This document shows positions 9,501-17,379 of a stretch of 41,041 bases of DNA, in pieces (position 1 is the first letter of the stretch; each line of letters opens with the position of its first letter). Source of the DNA: Prorocentrum cordatum. Its lineage: Eukaryota > Sar > Dinophyceae > Prorocentrales > Prorocentraceae. Where the stretch lies: the NCBI GenBank assembly GCA_963575745.1, contig CAUYUJ010000348.1, positions 619,491 through 660,531 on the forward strand, in the 5' to 3' direction. Below the pieces are notes generated by a model that searched no databases, was not told where the DNA came from, and was given only the letters and a program-made list of their open reading frames with translations. The position numbers and the translations under genes were made by a program.

Positions 9501-10959
9501 ACTCCCTGACAGCCTCAATGGGAACAGGGGGCAGACCGTCACAGATCTCACCCAACTCAAACCAAGGATTCTCTCGCTGACACCCCCACAACTTACTGAA
9601 TTTGCGTGACTCCGCCTTCAAGAGGGACAACGGGTCGGCCACCACCACCCCCTCCAAGGAGAGGGTGGTGGTGGGGACCCAGGGGTGGGCCCCTTTCGAC
9701 ACAGTGTGAACTCGCTTAGCTCCCCTGTTGGCCCTGTACAGCAGCCAATCACGAAACTCGCGATGAGAATCCTTGCGCGACTTAGCCTCCGCGGCTCGGA
9801 GGTCTTCCGTGAAACACGCCTGCATGTGTTCAAACAAATCGAAAAGCGGCCCTTCAGGCAGCTCATACATGGGCAGCTCCTGCACGAAGTGACACAAGGA
9901 CTCCAAATACCGAGAAAGATTCCCAAGGTTAGACAACACCTTGGGAGGGGGATCTAACATCCTGTCCAGCACTTCCCGCAGCCCCGCCTGATTGAGCTCA
10001 CTCCAGTGACCATGCACAGTGCTGAAAATATTCGCCAGCCACCTGCAAGAGAAGAGGTGCTCGTTACTACATTCACCACCCTTGTTCAAGATGGGCTTCC
10101 AATACATGGTGGGTTCCTTAGACCGAGCCCCCCAAACAGGCAAAGTGACTCCAGTCGCAGCAGCCACTTCGCGCTCAGCCACCTTAGCCCATTCCTTGTA
10201 GCTGAGGTCAAGAGCTTCCTGGGCCCGCTCGAAATCAGCGTGGCGCACAGCATTCCGAGCCGAGTCCAGCACGTCGAGGACCCAGGGGGAGGGAGCCACA
10301 GAGGCAACGACCGAGCCAGGGACCACAGGAACCGTGGGCAAGGGCGGCGGTCGCCGAAAGGCGAGAGACTTAAGCTTGCCAACAGACGGGTGGAGCATCA
10401 CGGCCACAGGGAAATGGGGCGTGAGATTGGTTTCTCGAACCACTTTAACAGACGCCACCCCTTTGGCCAGGTCAGAAGAAAAAACGAAAAAATCAAACTG
10501 CTTGAGGCCAGCAGTGGACTTGCACGTGTGCCCCTCGGGCACCATAACCTCCAGGTCCCTGCGATCCCCCAAGCCGTCAAGAAGCACAGTAGGCTCCATG
10601 TTAAAATCCGCCCCCAAGCAGAAAGGAAACCCCAGGGCCCGACCCAGGGAAACCGAGGACGACAGAATAGACACGTTTCGGTCCGAAAGGTCCTCGCAAT
10701 CGTGGAAGTACGTCGAGATGGCCAGGAAGGTCGCGTTCCCAGATGCGAGCGAACCTCCGAGGACCGATCGCCGATCTCCTCTCTTGGAGTTTTTGTTGTT
10801 CTTCAATCGCCTCTCGTCGATCGCCTCTCGTCGATCGCCTCTCTCTGGGTGTGTGTGCTTAAATTTCTTCCACCAAAAACACAATCTGTAATACGACCAC
10901 CCCTCGGATGATAAGGAGGCTGTGGGGGGGGGAGGGGGTGGAACCAACATCTGACTCAA
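6574..10959 (-). CDS. LINE ORF2-like protein: partial endonuclease, RT, RNase H (1461 aa)
   Basis: Drives target-primed reverse transcription of the LINE. Residues ~75-210 resemble the C-terminal half of an APE-type endonuclease (GADFN ~117; TPHFPV where SDHxPV is usual). The N-terminal half with its catalytic Glu is absent, and the first ~70 residues are repeat-derived, including GDRREAIDERR. RT: LIPKATAGFRPIG, first Asp in LLDLYKYYE (~616), GIVAGCPF, and YIDD near 706 (most LINEs have FADD). A CPLCGG...HRLWLC zinc finger lies near 1051. RNase H acidic residues sit in IFVDGS (~1135), AAEFF (~1187), YSDC (~1208) and AWADEA (~1270). The C-terminus has a cysteine-rich module (CSEC, CVCQKC, then MTSGGRLANLAKAC) as I recall from dinoflagellate LINEs. 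RT and RNase H look intact. The start chosen is the first ATG and probably not the ancestral one. Confidence 0.88.
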   Translation of the reverse strand: MSQMLVPPPPPPTASLSSEGWSYYRLCFWWKKFKHTHPERGDRREAIDERRLKNNKNSKRGDRRSVLGGSLASGNATFLAISTYFHDCEDLSDRNVSILSSSVSLGRALGFPFCLGADFNMEPTVLLDGLGDRRDLEVMVPEGHTCKSTAGLKQFDFFVFSSDLAKGVASVKVVRETNLTPHFPVAVMLHPSVGKLKSLAFRRPPPLPTVPVVPGSVVASVAPSPWVLDVLDSARNAVRHADFERAQEALDLSYKEWAKVAEREVAAATGVTLPVWGARSKEPTMYWKPILNKGGECSNEHLFSCRWLANIFSTVHGHWSELNQAGLREVLDRMLDPPPKVLSNLGNLSRYLESLCHFVQELPMYELPEGPLFDLFEHMQACFTEDLRAAEAKSRKDSHREFRDWLLYRANRGAKRVHTVSKGAHPWVPTTTLSLEGVVVADPLSLLKAESRKFSKLWGCQRENPWFELGEICDGLPPVPIEAVREFSRKFRENTSVSVDGFHMRHFHMMSDATLTSLVSMFNVMEMAALVPSQISVICLALIPKATAGFRPIGNFCALYRAYGKVRRPLAQRWGFQNAREYFAAGPFEGALDVVWRQSVRSEASTSAGGEAATVLLDLYKYYETIDLNKLLFRCRQVGFPMGVARLAVSMYLQPRFFGLSGFVDGPYWARRGIVAGCPFATTLIRVYSIQALDLVSLPSQVRFKLYIDDSGLSCTGTSELILKSLPPSAERLISVFEEGVGAIVNREEGKRSLICSSRKLALQLGRRLGGLAGPVVAASANLGVDDAVGRPRRLKGRSSKQKVREIKARAFTKRLARIRPTVGARVSKAVWASGALSSTLYGSEVYGVSDHELWQIRKLAGSVLQPSAKGRSLTTLLLAHQDPTWYSAVSPIVRWSKELWTSHLGLYRHALTLPEMNEAWTSVFSRESPLWRSVGGPVSALRKSLERISWSMPSFATLVTDTWLKVVLTEFSPRLVKNLLRAAVRRTLEWDLGARFNLDGRACVDGAFAYLNSARYSPFEKGCMRALTCQAIYTRDRAASLGYILPSTSCPLCGGAVDTLRHRLWLCPSVSDIRDECVSDKVQKWASESDDLLACYGIFPHPGDSFPGAKSSGGVEVQWLEGGPADLESYAFEGDIFVDGSCSRSVVRELNRAAWAFTLVCRNTLKQIVRVLGPVWAPCPQTPQAAEFFAFSISVQWTTGPSTIYSDCLNVVEFSDLPWAEQCSAKRMFSGIAQFVREHWPKITVVKVKAHLDIESADDPWDRYLRQGNAWADEAAKAALALHPMPSPSESEGLDRSIAVAKAVARLAAKVLPSWPKLELGPNADRVPAVKGPSAKKESKPHVWGWAGKFWQCSECLRGKRGSPLARPEGGSCTLVLRVQPAVLRSLGHRCAVIDCSDGSFLCVCQKCNYMTSGGRLANLAKACKPEDIKSHNNPWIKLQRGLHPKRPGVTVDLDTVCLF
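10803..10846. repeat. GATCGCCTCTCGTC repeated three times
   Basis: Three ~15-bp units at the 5' end of the LINE ORF, encoding the Arg-rich N-terminus (RGDRREAIDERR). It marks the region where endonuclease similarity is lost. Confidence 0.75.
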
Positions 10960-10985
10960 TCGATCTCACGATCGATCTCACTCAA

Positions 10986-11271
10986 CGGGACACCACGGGA
11001 CACCACGAGATATCACGGGAACCCACGGGACACCGCGGGCCACCGCCGGACGGAAGGCGGACGGAGGGAAGGCGGAGGAGCAACATTTGTCTTGACTTCG
11101 CCCTAGCAGCGGCGGGTTCATTCCTACGTCCTACGGGACACCACGGGACACCACGGGACAGCACGGGAGCCCACGGGACACCGCGGGCCACCGCCGGACG
11201 GAAGGCGGACGGACGGAAGGCGGAGGAGCAACATTTGTCTTGACTTCGCCCTAGCAGCGGCGGGTTCATTC
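10986..11271. repeat. 148-bp tandem duplication upstream of the LINE
   Basis: Copies begin at 10986 and 11134 with CGGGACACCACGGGACACC and run to GGCGGGTTCATTC. They are nearly identical. Each holds nested GGAAGGCGGACGG units. They could be 5' UTR monomers of a LINE or an unrelated local duplication. From 11272 to 11627 I see no gene. Confidence 0.85.
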
Positions 11272-11627
11272 TTCTCGCGCGCCCACGCAGCTTCACCTCG
11301 CCCGCACGCACGACACGAACGAAACGACACGATTTCCCGGCTGGGGGCCCCCGTTCCACTGCGATCTCACTCCCCAACCTCCGATTGGAAAAAGGCTGCC
11401 AAGAGCAGATCTGCGAGGCGGGGATCTATCCATATCCACCGCCTGCGGAACCGACGCCCTGGGACCCCAGCGGAGCGGGCCGTGGACCTGGATGCAGTTG
11501 GGCCCCAGGGGCCCCGAACGTGTCCATCTCCACCGCCTGTCGAGGTTTCCGTAAATCCGTCCTCCGGGCGGTGGTGGCGTATAAACCCCCACCTCGGACG
11601 ACGAATGCCGATCGCCTTCAGCGTTAG

Positions 11628-11780
11628 GTCGGGCAGGTCCCCCTGCAGGCAGAGATTCTGGATAAAGAACTTAACAGATACTCAGACAAGACGGAACCAT
11701 ACGAAAAGCAAGCCGTCCCCCTTTCTTTTTTGACTATCTCCAATGTTTGGATACTCGTCCTGTAGAGGCACGGGCACGAC
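11628..11780. mobile_element. TIR element family 1, diverged copy
   Basis: Left end GTCGGGCAGGTCCCCCTGCA. The right end, reverse-complemented, is GTCGTGCCCGTGCCTCTACA. It is about 153 bp with no ORF. Similarity to the other family-1 copies is limited to the ends, so this assignment is weak. Confidence 0.4.
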
Positions 11781-11927
11781 TTGCCTCCGGCGCATCGGAC
11801 AGACCTCCCGCCTCGACGCCGAGGGGTTCTCCCCGCTGCGCGGGCGGCCCGGCCACAGGCGGGCGCCGCCGCGCAGCGGGCGCGGGCGGGGAGGCCCGGA
11901 CCGCCCCCCCCCCCATGCTGGTGTGGA

Positions 11928-12097
11928 GTCGGGCCCGTCCCCCGACAGGCCGATTCCGGACGAAAAATCATCAGTACCCCCCCCCCCAAAAAAAAAAAAC
12001 AAATACACTAAAAATGCTCCAGAAGGGGTTCCAAAAGAAGCCCCATTGATGTGTTGACTGCTTTGGAACCTTCCCCCTGTGGAGGGACAGGCCCGAC
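11928..12097. mobile_element. TIR element family 1 (170 bp)
   Basis: Left end GTCGGGCCCGTCCCCCGACA. The right end, reverse-complemented, is GTCGGGCCTGTCCCTCCACA. The interior has a poly-C/poly-A stretch (11976-11999), with no ORF. It is non-autonomous and MITE-like. It lies 147 bp from the diverged copy at 11628. Confidence 0.65.
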
Positions 12098-12389
12098 TTC
12101 ATGCTGGCGCTCGCGCGCGATCGCAGCGCACCCCCGCTCCAGCGTGCCCCACCCCGCCCCAGGACCTCCTCGCGCAGTGGAAAAATACTCACTGCGTGGA
12201 GCTCCCCGTATGTGCATATCATGTTTTATACCATGCCATAGTGAGCGTCTGTTCATGAACGCTTGATTATAGTAGCGCGTCCACGTGGGCGACAGGGCCG
12301 ACGAAGACGAGCGAGTCCTAATGCGAGTGAGTGACTATGAGTCAGAGTGAGCTGTGAGTATGATTGAATATGAGCCTCCCATTATTCCC
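12098..12389. other. No gene seen
   Basis: Unique sequence. Its last 80 bp contain GAGTGAGTGACTATGAGT-like stretches resembling the 16-bp repeat found beyond the satellite at 13755. Confidence 0.5.
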
Positions 12390-13732
12390 CCTCCTCAAAC
12401 TGGCCGCACACGGGCCCGTGAAAACACCCCTGGCGGCTCCCCTTAGGACTGCTGAAACCAGCGCACCGCCTGAGACATCCTCAAAATCTGCTCTGAAAGC
12501 CAAGGATGTTGGGCATGAAAACGAACAAACCGCTTGAGACATCCCCACAAACTGGCCGCGAACGGGCCCGTGAAAACCCCTGGCGGCTCCCCTTAGGACT
12601 GCCGAAACCAGCGCACCGCCTGAGACATCCTCAAAATCTGCTATGGAAGCCAACGATATTGGGCATGAAAACCAGCAAACCGCCTGAGACATCCCAGCCG
12701 CTTGAAACATCCCCACAAACTGGCCGCGAACGGGCCCGTGAAAACACCCCTGGCGGCGCCCCATAGGGGTGCTGAAACCAGCGCCCCGCCTGAGACATCC
12801 TCACAATCTGCTCTGAAAGCTAAGGATGTTGGGCATGAAAACAAACAAACCGCTTGAGACATCCCCACAAACTGGCCGCACACGGGCCCGTGAAAACACC
12901 CCTGGCGGCTCCACTTAGGACTGCTGAAACCAGCGCACCGCCTGAGACATCCTCAAAATCTGCTCTGAAAACCAAGGATGTTGTTGGGCATGAAAACGAG
13001 CAAACCGCTTGAGACATCCCCACAAACTGGCCGCGAACGGGCCAATGAAAACACCCCTGGCGGCTCCCCTTAGGGGTGCTGAAACCAGCGCCCCGCCTGA
13101 GACATACTCAACATCTGCTCTGAAAACCAAGGATGTTGGGCATGAAAACAAGCAAACCGCCTGAGACATCCCCACAAACTGGCCGCGAACGGGCCGGTGA
13201 AAACACCGAAAACACCCCTGGCGGCTCCCCTTGGGGGTGCTGAAACCAGCGCCCCGCCTGAGACATCCTCACGAACTGCTCTGAACGCTGACGAGTCTGC
13301 CCACCAAAACAGCCAAACCGCTTGAGACATCCCCACAAACTGGCCGCGAACGGGCTCGTGAAAACACCGCTGGCGGCCCCCCTTAAGGGTGCTGAAACCA
13401 GCGCCCCGCCTGAGACATCCTCACAAACTGCGATCGCAAACGAATCTGCCCAATAAAACAACCAAACCGCCTGAGACATCCCCACAAACGGGCCGCGAAC
13501 GGCCCGGTGAAAACACCCTTGGCGGCGCCCCTGTAGGGGTGCTGAAACCAGCGCCCCGCCTGAGACATCCTCACAAGCTGCTCTAAACGCAAGCAAGTCT
13601 GCCCAATAAAACAGCAAAACCGCCTAAGACATCCCCACAAACTGGCCGCGAACGGGCCCGTGAAAACACTCCTGGCGGCTCCCCTTTGAGGTGCTGAAAC
13701 CAGCGCCACGCCTGAGACATACTCCGAATCCT
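12390..13732. repeat. 152-bp satellite array, about nine units
   Basis: The landmark ACTGGCCGC recurs at 12399, 12551, 12719, 12871, 13026, 13178, 13339, 13488 (ACGGGCCGC) and 13641, giving steps of 149-168 bp. Each unit contains the motif GAGACATCC twice, ~76 bp apart in similar surroundings, so the unit is a dimer of an older ~76-bp monomer. 152 is not a multiple of three, and minus-strand ORFs shift frame at each unit, which argues against coding. Confidence 0.93.
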
Positions 13733-13754
13733 GTGTGTTGAATAAAACTGCGTA

Positions 13755-14008
13755 TGAGTGAGTCTGACTGTGAGGTCCGAGTATGAGCATATCTGTGTAT
13801 GAGTAAGTCTGTGTATGAGTACGTCTGGGTATGAGTAAGTATGGGTCTGAGTAAGTCGGTGTATGAGTAAATATGTGTCTGCGTACGTCTGGGTATCAGT
13901 AAGTCTGAGTATGAGTAGGTCTGAGTATGAGTATGTCTGAGTATAAGTAAGACTGTGTATGAAAAAGTCTGGGTAAGAGTAAGTCTGAGTATGAGTAAGT
14001 CCGAGAGG
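13755..14008. repeat. 16-bp minisatellite, about 15 copies
   Basis: From 13785 onward the sequence divides evenly into 16-mers close to GAGTAAGTCTGGGTAT. The 12 copies from 13801 keep exact register, with substitutions only. The first two units are irregular. Confidence 0.92.
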
Positions 14009-14084
14009 AGGGGAGGAGAAGAAGAGGGAGTAGGAGGCGTCCAAGTAATACAAGAACCCAATCTTAGGATATGGGGAAAAAATC

Positions 14085-14262
14085 GCGGCGGGAGGTTCTT
14101 CACAACTTTCGGCCTCCAGGAGCCCTTTCCGGGACCCGGGACCGTCAAAAAACGACTCGGGATGAAGAACAGGTCCTGGGGAAGGGGGCCAGACCTCTGG
14201 GGGTCGACGTTGTGAAACAATTCACGACGGTGGGGGTCTGGGTCCCAAGCGTTACCATTACC
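14085..14262 (+). repeat. Dispersed repeat family F, copy 3
   Basis: Contains TTTCGGCCTCCAGGAGCCC, GTCAAAAAACGACTCGGGAT, GGTCCTGGGGAAGG and GGTCGACGTTGTGAAACAAT, in the same order as copy 1. It is the clearest copy for defining the family. From 14263 to 14595 no gene is seen. Confidence 0.75.
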
Positions 14263-14595
14263 CAAGGCAAAAGGCTCCAGTCCCACCTCTCCCGCCCCGG
14301 GTAACGACCGCTGCCAGAAAGAGTAGCAATAACATGTAACATCCATGTCGAAAGTCTTGCCTCGTAAACCTCGAGACGGCTTTGGGCCGTTGCCAGTGTG
14401 GACTTACAACAGAAGGGTTCTTCGCGAGCGGCTCTGCGCAATTATTTGTGAAGGCGGCGGATCCCGCGCCGTGCCATGCCACTAGCGCCGTTTCACCGGA
14501 GCGCAGGCATCGCAGGGAGACCCAGGCCGCAGCGCTGCGCCCAGAGGACGGAACGTTCTGAGCGTGCCCTCGTTCCGTCTCCCCTCGCGGCCGCC

Positions 14596-14791
14596 TCTGA
14601 CGGGCCTGTTCTCCACCACCACCACCAGAAGTCGGAGGGGGGAAGGAGGTGGAGGAGCAGGAGGAGGAGGAGGAGGAGGAGGAGGAGGAGAAGGAGGAGG
14701 AGGAGGAGGAGGAGAAGGAGGAGGAGGAGGAGGAGGAGGACCCCCTCCCCCTCCAACTTCTGGTGGTGGTGGTGGAAGACAGGCCCATCAG
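14596..14791. repeat. Inverted repeat with GGA microsatellite core
   Basis: Arms of about 45 bp (14596-14640 and 14748-14791), about 90% complementary, each with four CCACCA-type repeats and GGGCCTGT. They enclose ~100 bp of GGA repeats. Could extrude as a cruciform or be a small TIR element. Between 14792 and 15180 no gene is supported. Confidence 0.8.
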
Positions 14792-15180
14792 CCTCTCCTT
14801 CTTCCTCCGGGCGCCTCCTCGTGCCCGCCCGCACCCACTCCGTCCAGCCCCCCACAGCCCCACCCCTCCCTCCGCCCCGCTGCGCGGGAGTCTGGGTGCG
14901 GGGGCGGCGCGGGAGTGTCTTGGGGGCGGGGGCGGGGGGGGGGGGGAGGGGATGCGAAAGAGAGTGGGTGGTGGGAGAAATTTGCGCCTCCGCAGTCCGG
15001 CTGCCGCTGTGACCACGGCGCCATCGCTGTCCCTCCGCCTCCGACCACCTGGCCTGGGCCGAGTAGCGACCTCTTACGCGCCAAGAAGGGTAGGAAACGG
15101 CCCCAGCAAAGCACCCGAAAAGCAGCAGAAGAGAAGAGGCGGGTCGAGGTGCAAGAGGTCGAGACGCGGCCATGTGCACC

Positions 15181-15558
15181 ACGGTGTGTGTGTGTGTGCT
15201 TGTGTGTGTGTGTGTTTGTGTTTGTGTTTGTGTTTGTGTTTGTGTTTGTGTTTGTGTTTGTGCTTGTGTTTGTGCTTGTGTTTGTGTTAGTGTTTGTGTT
15301 TGTGCTTGTGCTTGTGCTTGTGTTTGTGTTTGTGTTTGTGTTTGTGTTTGTGCTTGTGTTTGTGTGTGTGTTTTTGTGTTTGTGTTTGTGCGTGTGCGTG
15401 TGCGTGTGTGTGGGTGTGTGTGCGTGTGCGTGTGCGTGTGCGTGTGCGTGTGCGTGTGCGTGTGCGTGTGCGTGTGCGTGTGCGTGTGCGTGTGCGTGTG
15501 TGCGTGTGTGCGTGTGTGCGTGTGTGCGTGTGTGCGTGTGTGCGTGTGTGTGTGTGTT
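15181..15558. repeat. GT-rich microsatellite: TTTGTG then TGCGTG hexamers
   Basis: Three zones are visible: TTTGTG-rich (15200-15390), TGCGTG-rich (15390-15500) and TGTGTGCG-rich (15500-15545). This alternating purine-pyrimidine sequence is of the Z-DNA type. From 15559 to 16040 I see only unique sequence. Confidence 0.95.
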
Positions 15559-16040
15559 TACCAAGGCCGTGGCCGCTCGCACCAGAAACGTAGCCGGCAT
15601 CGAGGCGAGAGCAGGATTCCCAGATACACACTGATGGGATATGTCCTCCTCGGAGGCGCGCTTCCGACCCGAACATACAGTACACCCATCTCTTCGTGAA
15701 TCGTTTCCCGAGCGGTGTGGCCAGAAAACGCCCGCCACGACGCATATGCTATAAGATTTCTCGGTGCGCGCGGCGCCCCTGAGGGGGGCGACGCACATAG
15801 AGTATAAATATGTTGGGTTGACGCCGATGTGGGGAAGTCTCAGGCGCACCGGCCGCCGGACTGGGCGTCCCGCGGTCAGGAGCTGCTGCTGGACAGCGCG
15901 CTGCCACGGCGGCCCCCCGCGGCACGCCATCCCCCGGCGAGCGGACGGCGTGTCGCTCCGCTCCGCGGGGCGGGAGGCTCGGAAAGGCTCGGGACGCTGA
16001 CGCTGGGGCACCTCGAAGTGGATAGCGTGCCGCTCCAAAG

Positions 16041-16245
16041 CGCGGTGGAGGCGAAAATCATTGATTTTCCTCAGGTTTTTGACGGATCTGGGCATCTGCG
16101 CCTTTCCGGCTTTCCGACGGCCCAAGACGGCCCAAAAGGCCCCCCAGGTCGCCCCGAGATCGCCCAAGAGGCATCCGAGAGGGCCCCATGACGGCCCAAG
16201 AGGCCCCCAAGACGGCCGGAGCGCCGCGGCATCCCGAAGCTCTCT
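16041..16245 (+). repeat. CCAAGA-rich repeat family (G) with core
   Basis: Core AAAATCATTGATTTTCCTCA..GCGCCTTTCCGGCTTTCCGACG, followed by CCCAAGACGG, GCCCAAGAGG units. The core matches the ones at 3.8, 27.4, 27.8 and 31.3 kb. Confidence 0.7.
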
Positions 16246-16370
16246 CGGCCGTCGAGCTTTTTTGCTCGCGTCGGGATGCTTTGCAGCAGCTGCACCTCGC
16301 CCGGAGGCCCGAGCATCGAACCGAAAGTCAAGCCTTCGACGCCTTGGAAAACTCTCTGGGAATTCGCGTC

Positions 16371-16607
16371 GTCGTTTTCGGCCCCTGGGGGCCCTCCTCC
16401 TCCTGAAGCCCTCCTCCTCCTCCTCCTCCTCCTCCTCCTCCTCCTCTTCCTCTTCCCTCCTCCCTCCTCCCTCCTCCCTCCTCCCTCCTCCTCCTCCTCC
16501 TCCTCCTCCTCCTCCTCCTCCTCCTCCTCCTCCTCCTCCTCTTCCTCTTCCTCCCTCCTCCCCTCCTCCCTCCTCCTCCTCCTCCTCCTCCTCCTCCTCC
16601 TCCTCCT
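16371..16607. repeat. CCT microsatellite, left flank of the LTR element
   Basis: Begins with a fragment of dispersed repeat F (TTTTCGGCCCCTGGGGGCCC at 16376-16395), then CTC triplets with CTT and CCCT interruptions up to the LTR. The tract resumes at 25751 on the other side of the retrotransposon. Confidence 0.92.
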
Positions 16608-16625
16608 TGTGAAAGCTATGTGAGT

Positions 16626-16850
16626 CTAGCTCTCGTCCTCGCTCAGCTCTGATATCAAATCCTCCCTGTCTGCTGTCTTGCGCAGGTAGTCCCACACCTG
16701 GTCTAAGTCGACGGGAAAATGATTATCAAGTTTAGGATTCAGTGGCAGACCGAAGTGCACCCGGAGGTGCGAGTCCACGCTCACGCGGACGCGTTTGAGG
16801 TAGCGCTGGTGTTCTACAAAACTGTCAGAACGGGTATGGCGTTTAACCAT
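16626..16850 (-). CDS. 74-codon ORF inside the 3' LTR (copy of the 5' LTR ORF)
   Basis: Same 74 codons as at 25100-25324, now downstream of Gag-Pol. It exists because the LTR is duplicated. Whether it is translated is unknown. Any transcript starting in this LTR would run out into the CCT microsatellite. Confidence 0.3.
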   Translation of the reverse strand: MVKRHTRSDSFVEHQRYLKRVRVSVDSHLRVHFGLPLNPKLDNHFPVDLDQVWDYLRKTADREDLISELSEDES

Positions 16851-16906
16851 GGAAGGGATATGGAAGGTGGTCTAACTTTTTGCTTCTCTGCAATTGCGGT
16901 CGGGTG

Positions 16907-16928
16907 CTTGAGCCAAAATGGTTAAGGT
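16907..16928 (-). promoter_or_regulatory. Dinoflagellate spliced-leader sequence in the 3' LTR
   Basis: Read on the minus strand, these 22 nt match the dinoflagellate SL (DCCGTAG then CCATTTTGGCTCAAG) at 20 of 22 positions. The last 15 are exact and the first seven read ACCTTAA. The orientation is sense to the element. The bases after it are CACCCG, not a GT donor, so this is not an SL RNA gene. It looks like an SL exon copied from a trans-spliced RNA. Confidence 0.85.
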
Positions 16929-17062
16929 GCTTTGCCCTTACCATTCGTCCTTCTCGCATGCTATGCTGCTCAAGGAGAGGAGGGCCGTAGCACGTCGCCA
17001 TGCGCACGCCCGGAGGAGGGGGGCGAAGGGAAAGACAGCGAATTAGCATCATGATGACGGGC

Positions 17063-17088
17063 GGTAGGGAGACCGAGGTCTCCCTACC
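17063..17088. promoter_or_regulatory. Perfect 12-bp inverted repeat in the 3' LTR
   Basis: GGTAGGGAGACC and GGTCTCCCTACC are separated by GA. Imperfect symmetry continues outward, with ATGATGA on both sides. It lies in the presumed U3, upstream of the SL in element orientation. It could be a protein-binding palindrome or form a stable hairpin in RNA. Confidence 0.6.
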
Positions 17089-17300
17089 CGCGATGATGAC
17101 CCGACTAGAACTTGGACCAAAATATATTACATACCGTGCCGAGCGGCAAGCTGAATGCTGCTGCTCCCAATCACTTCACCAGGAGCTGTGGCGGAATACA
17201 TCAAGAGAAACATACATCGTGCCTTCGAAAAAACCCGGTCTTAAGTAACTTTTGCGCCGCTGACATTGAGCATGCAACGCGCCCCGCTGTCATTTTCACA

Positions 17301-17310
17301 CACACCCCTA
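17301..17310 (-). other. Weak polypurine tract candidate
   Basis: In element orientation the bases just before the 3' LTR read TAGGGGTGTG. This is the expected place for the plus-strand primer. It is short and interrupted by T residues, so the assignment is tentative and the LTR edge could lie 2-4 bp further out. Confidence 0.3.
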
Positions 17311-17379
17311 GCCACGGCGACCAGAGGCTCATACAATTCAGCGTGAATTGAGAAAAAATGCATGTGCACAGGCTCAGTC

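Larger units (their letters stand above)
5740..10959 (-). mobile_element. Non-LTR retrotransposon (LINE), probably 5'-truncated
   Basis: Minus-strand element built around a 1461-codon ORF with partial endonuclease, RT, zinc finger and RNase H. Downstream of the stop lie about 820 bp of possible 3' UTR, ending at ten A residues (T run at 5740-5749) beside a GGA/TCC microsatellite. I take this run as the poly(A) end, which is inference. Two ~75-bp related segments 115 bp apart near 6433 and 6548, both carrying ACATCTGGGG, lie in the 3' UTR. The 5' edge is uncertain: endonuclease similarity fades near 10740. No target-site duplication could be identified. Confidence 0.75.
16608..17300 (-). repeat. 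3' LTR of the copia-type element (693 bp)
   Basis: Direct repeat of 25082-25750, downstream of the Gag-Pol stop. It carries the full-length SL-like sequence (16928-16907), the palindrome at 17063-17088 and an identical copy of the 74-codon ORF (16850-16626). Apart from three indel clusters I saw no base difference from the 5' LTR. The outer end abuts a CCT tract. Confidence 0.93.

Noticed and set aside
12390-13732. CRISPR-like array of regularly spaced repeats
   Set aside because: Whole units are conserved with no variable spacers, and the genome is eukaryotic. It is a satellite.
16602-16607. 6-bp target-site duplication CCTCCT flanking the LTR element
   Set aside because: Both flanks are CCT repeats, so the match carries little information. 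Kept only as a possibility.
14788-16695. 635-codon minus-strand ORF crossing GT and CCT tracts into the LTR
   Set aside because: It is Thr/His, Glu and Gly repeat peptide plus antisense of unrelated repeats. Its start lies in the LTR by chance.
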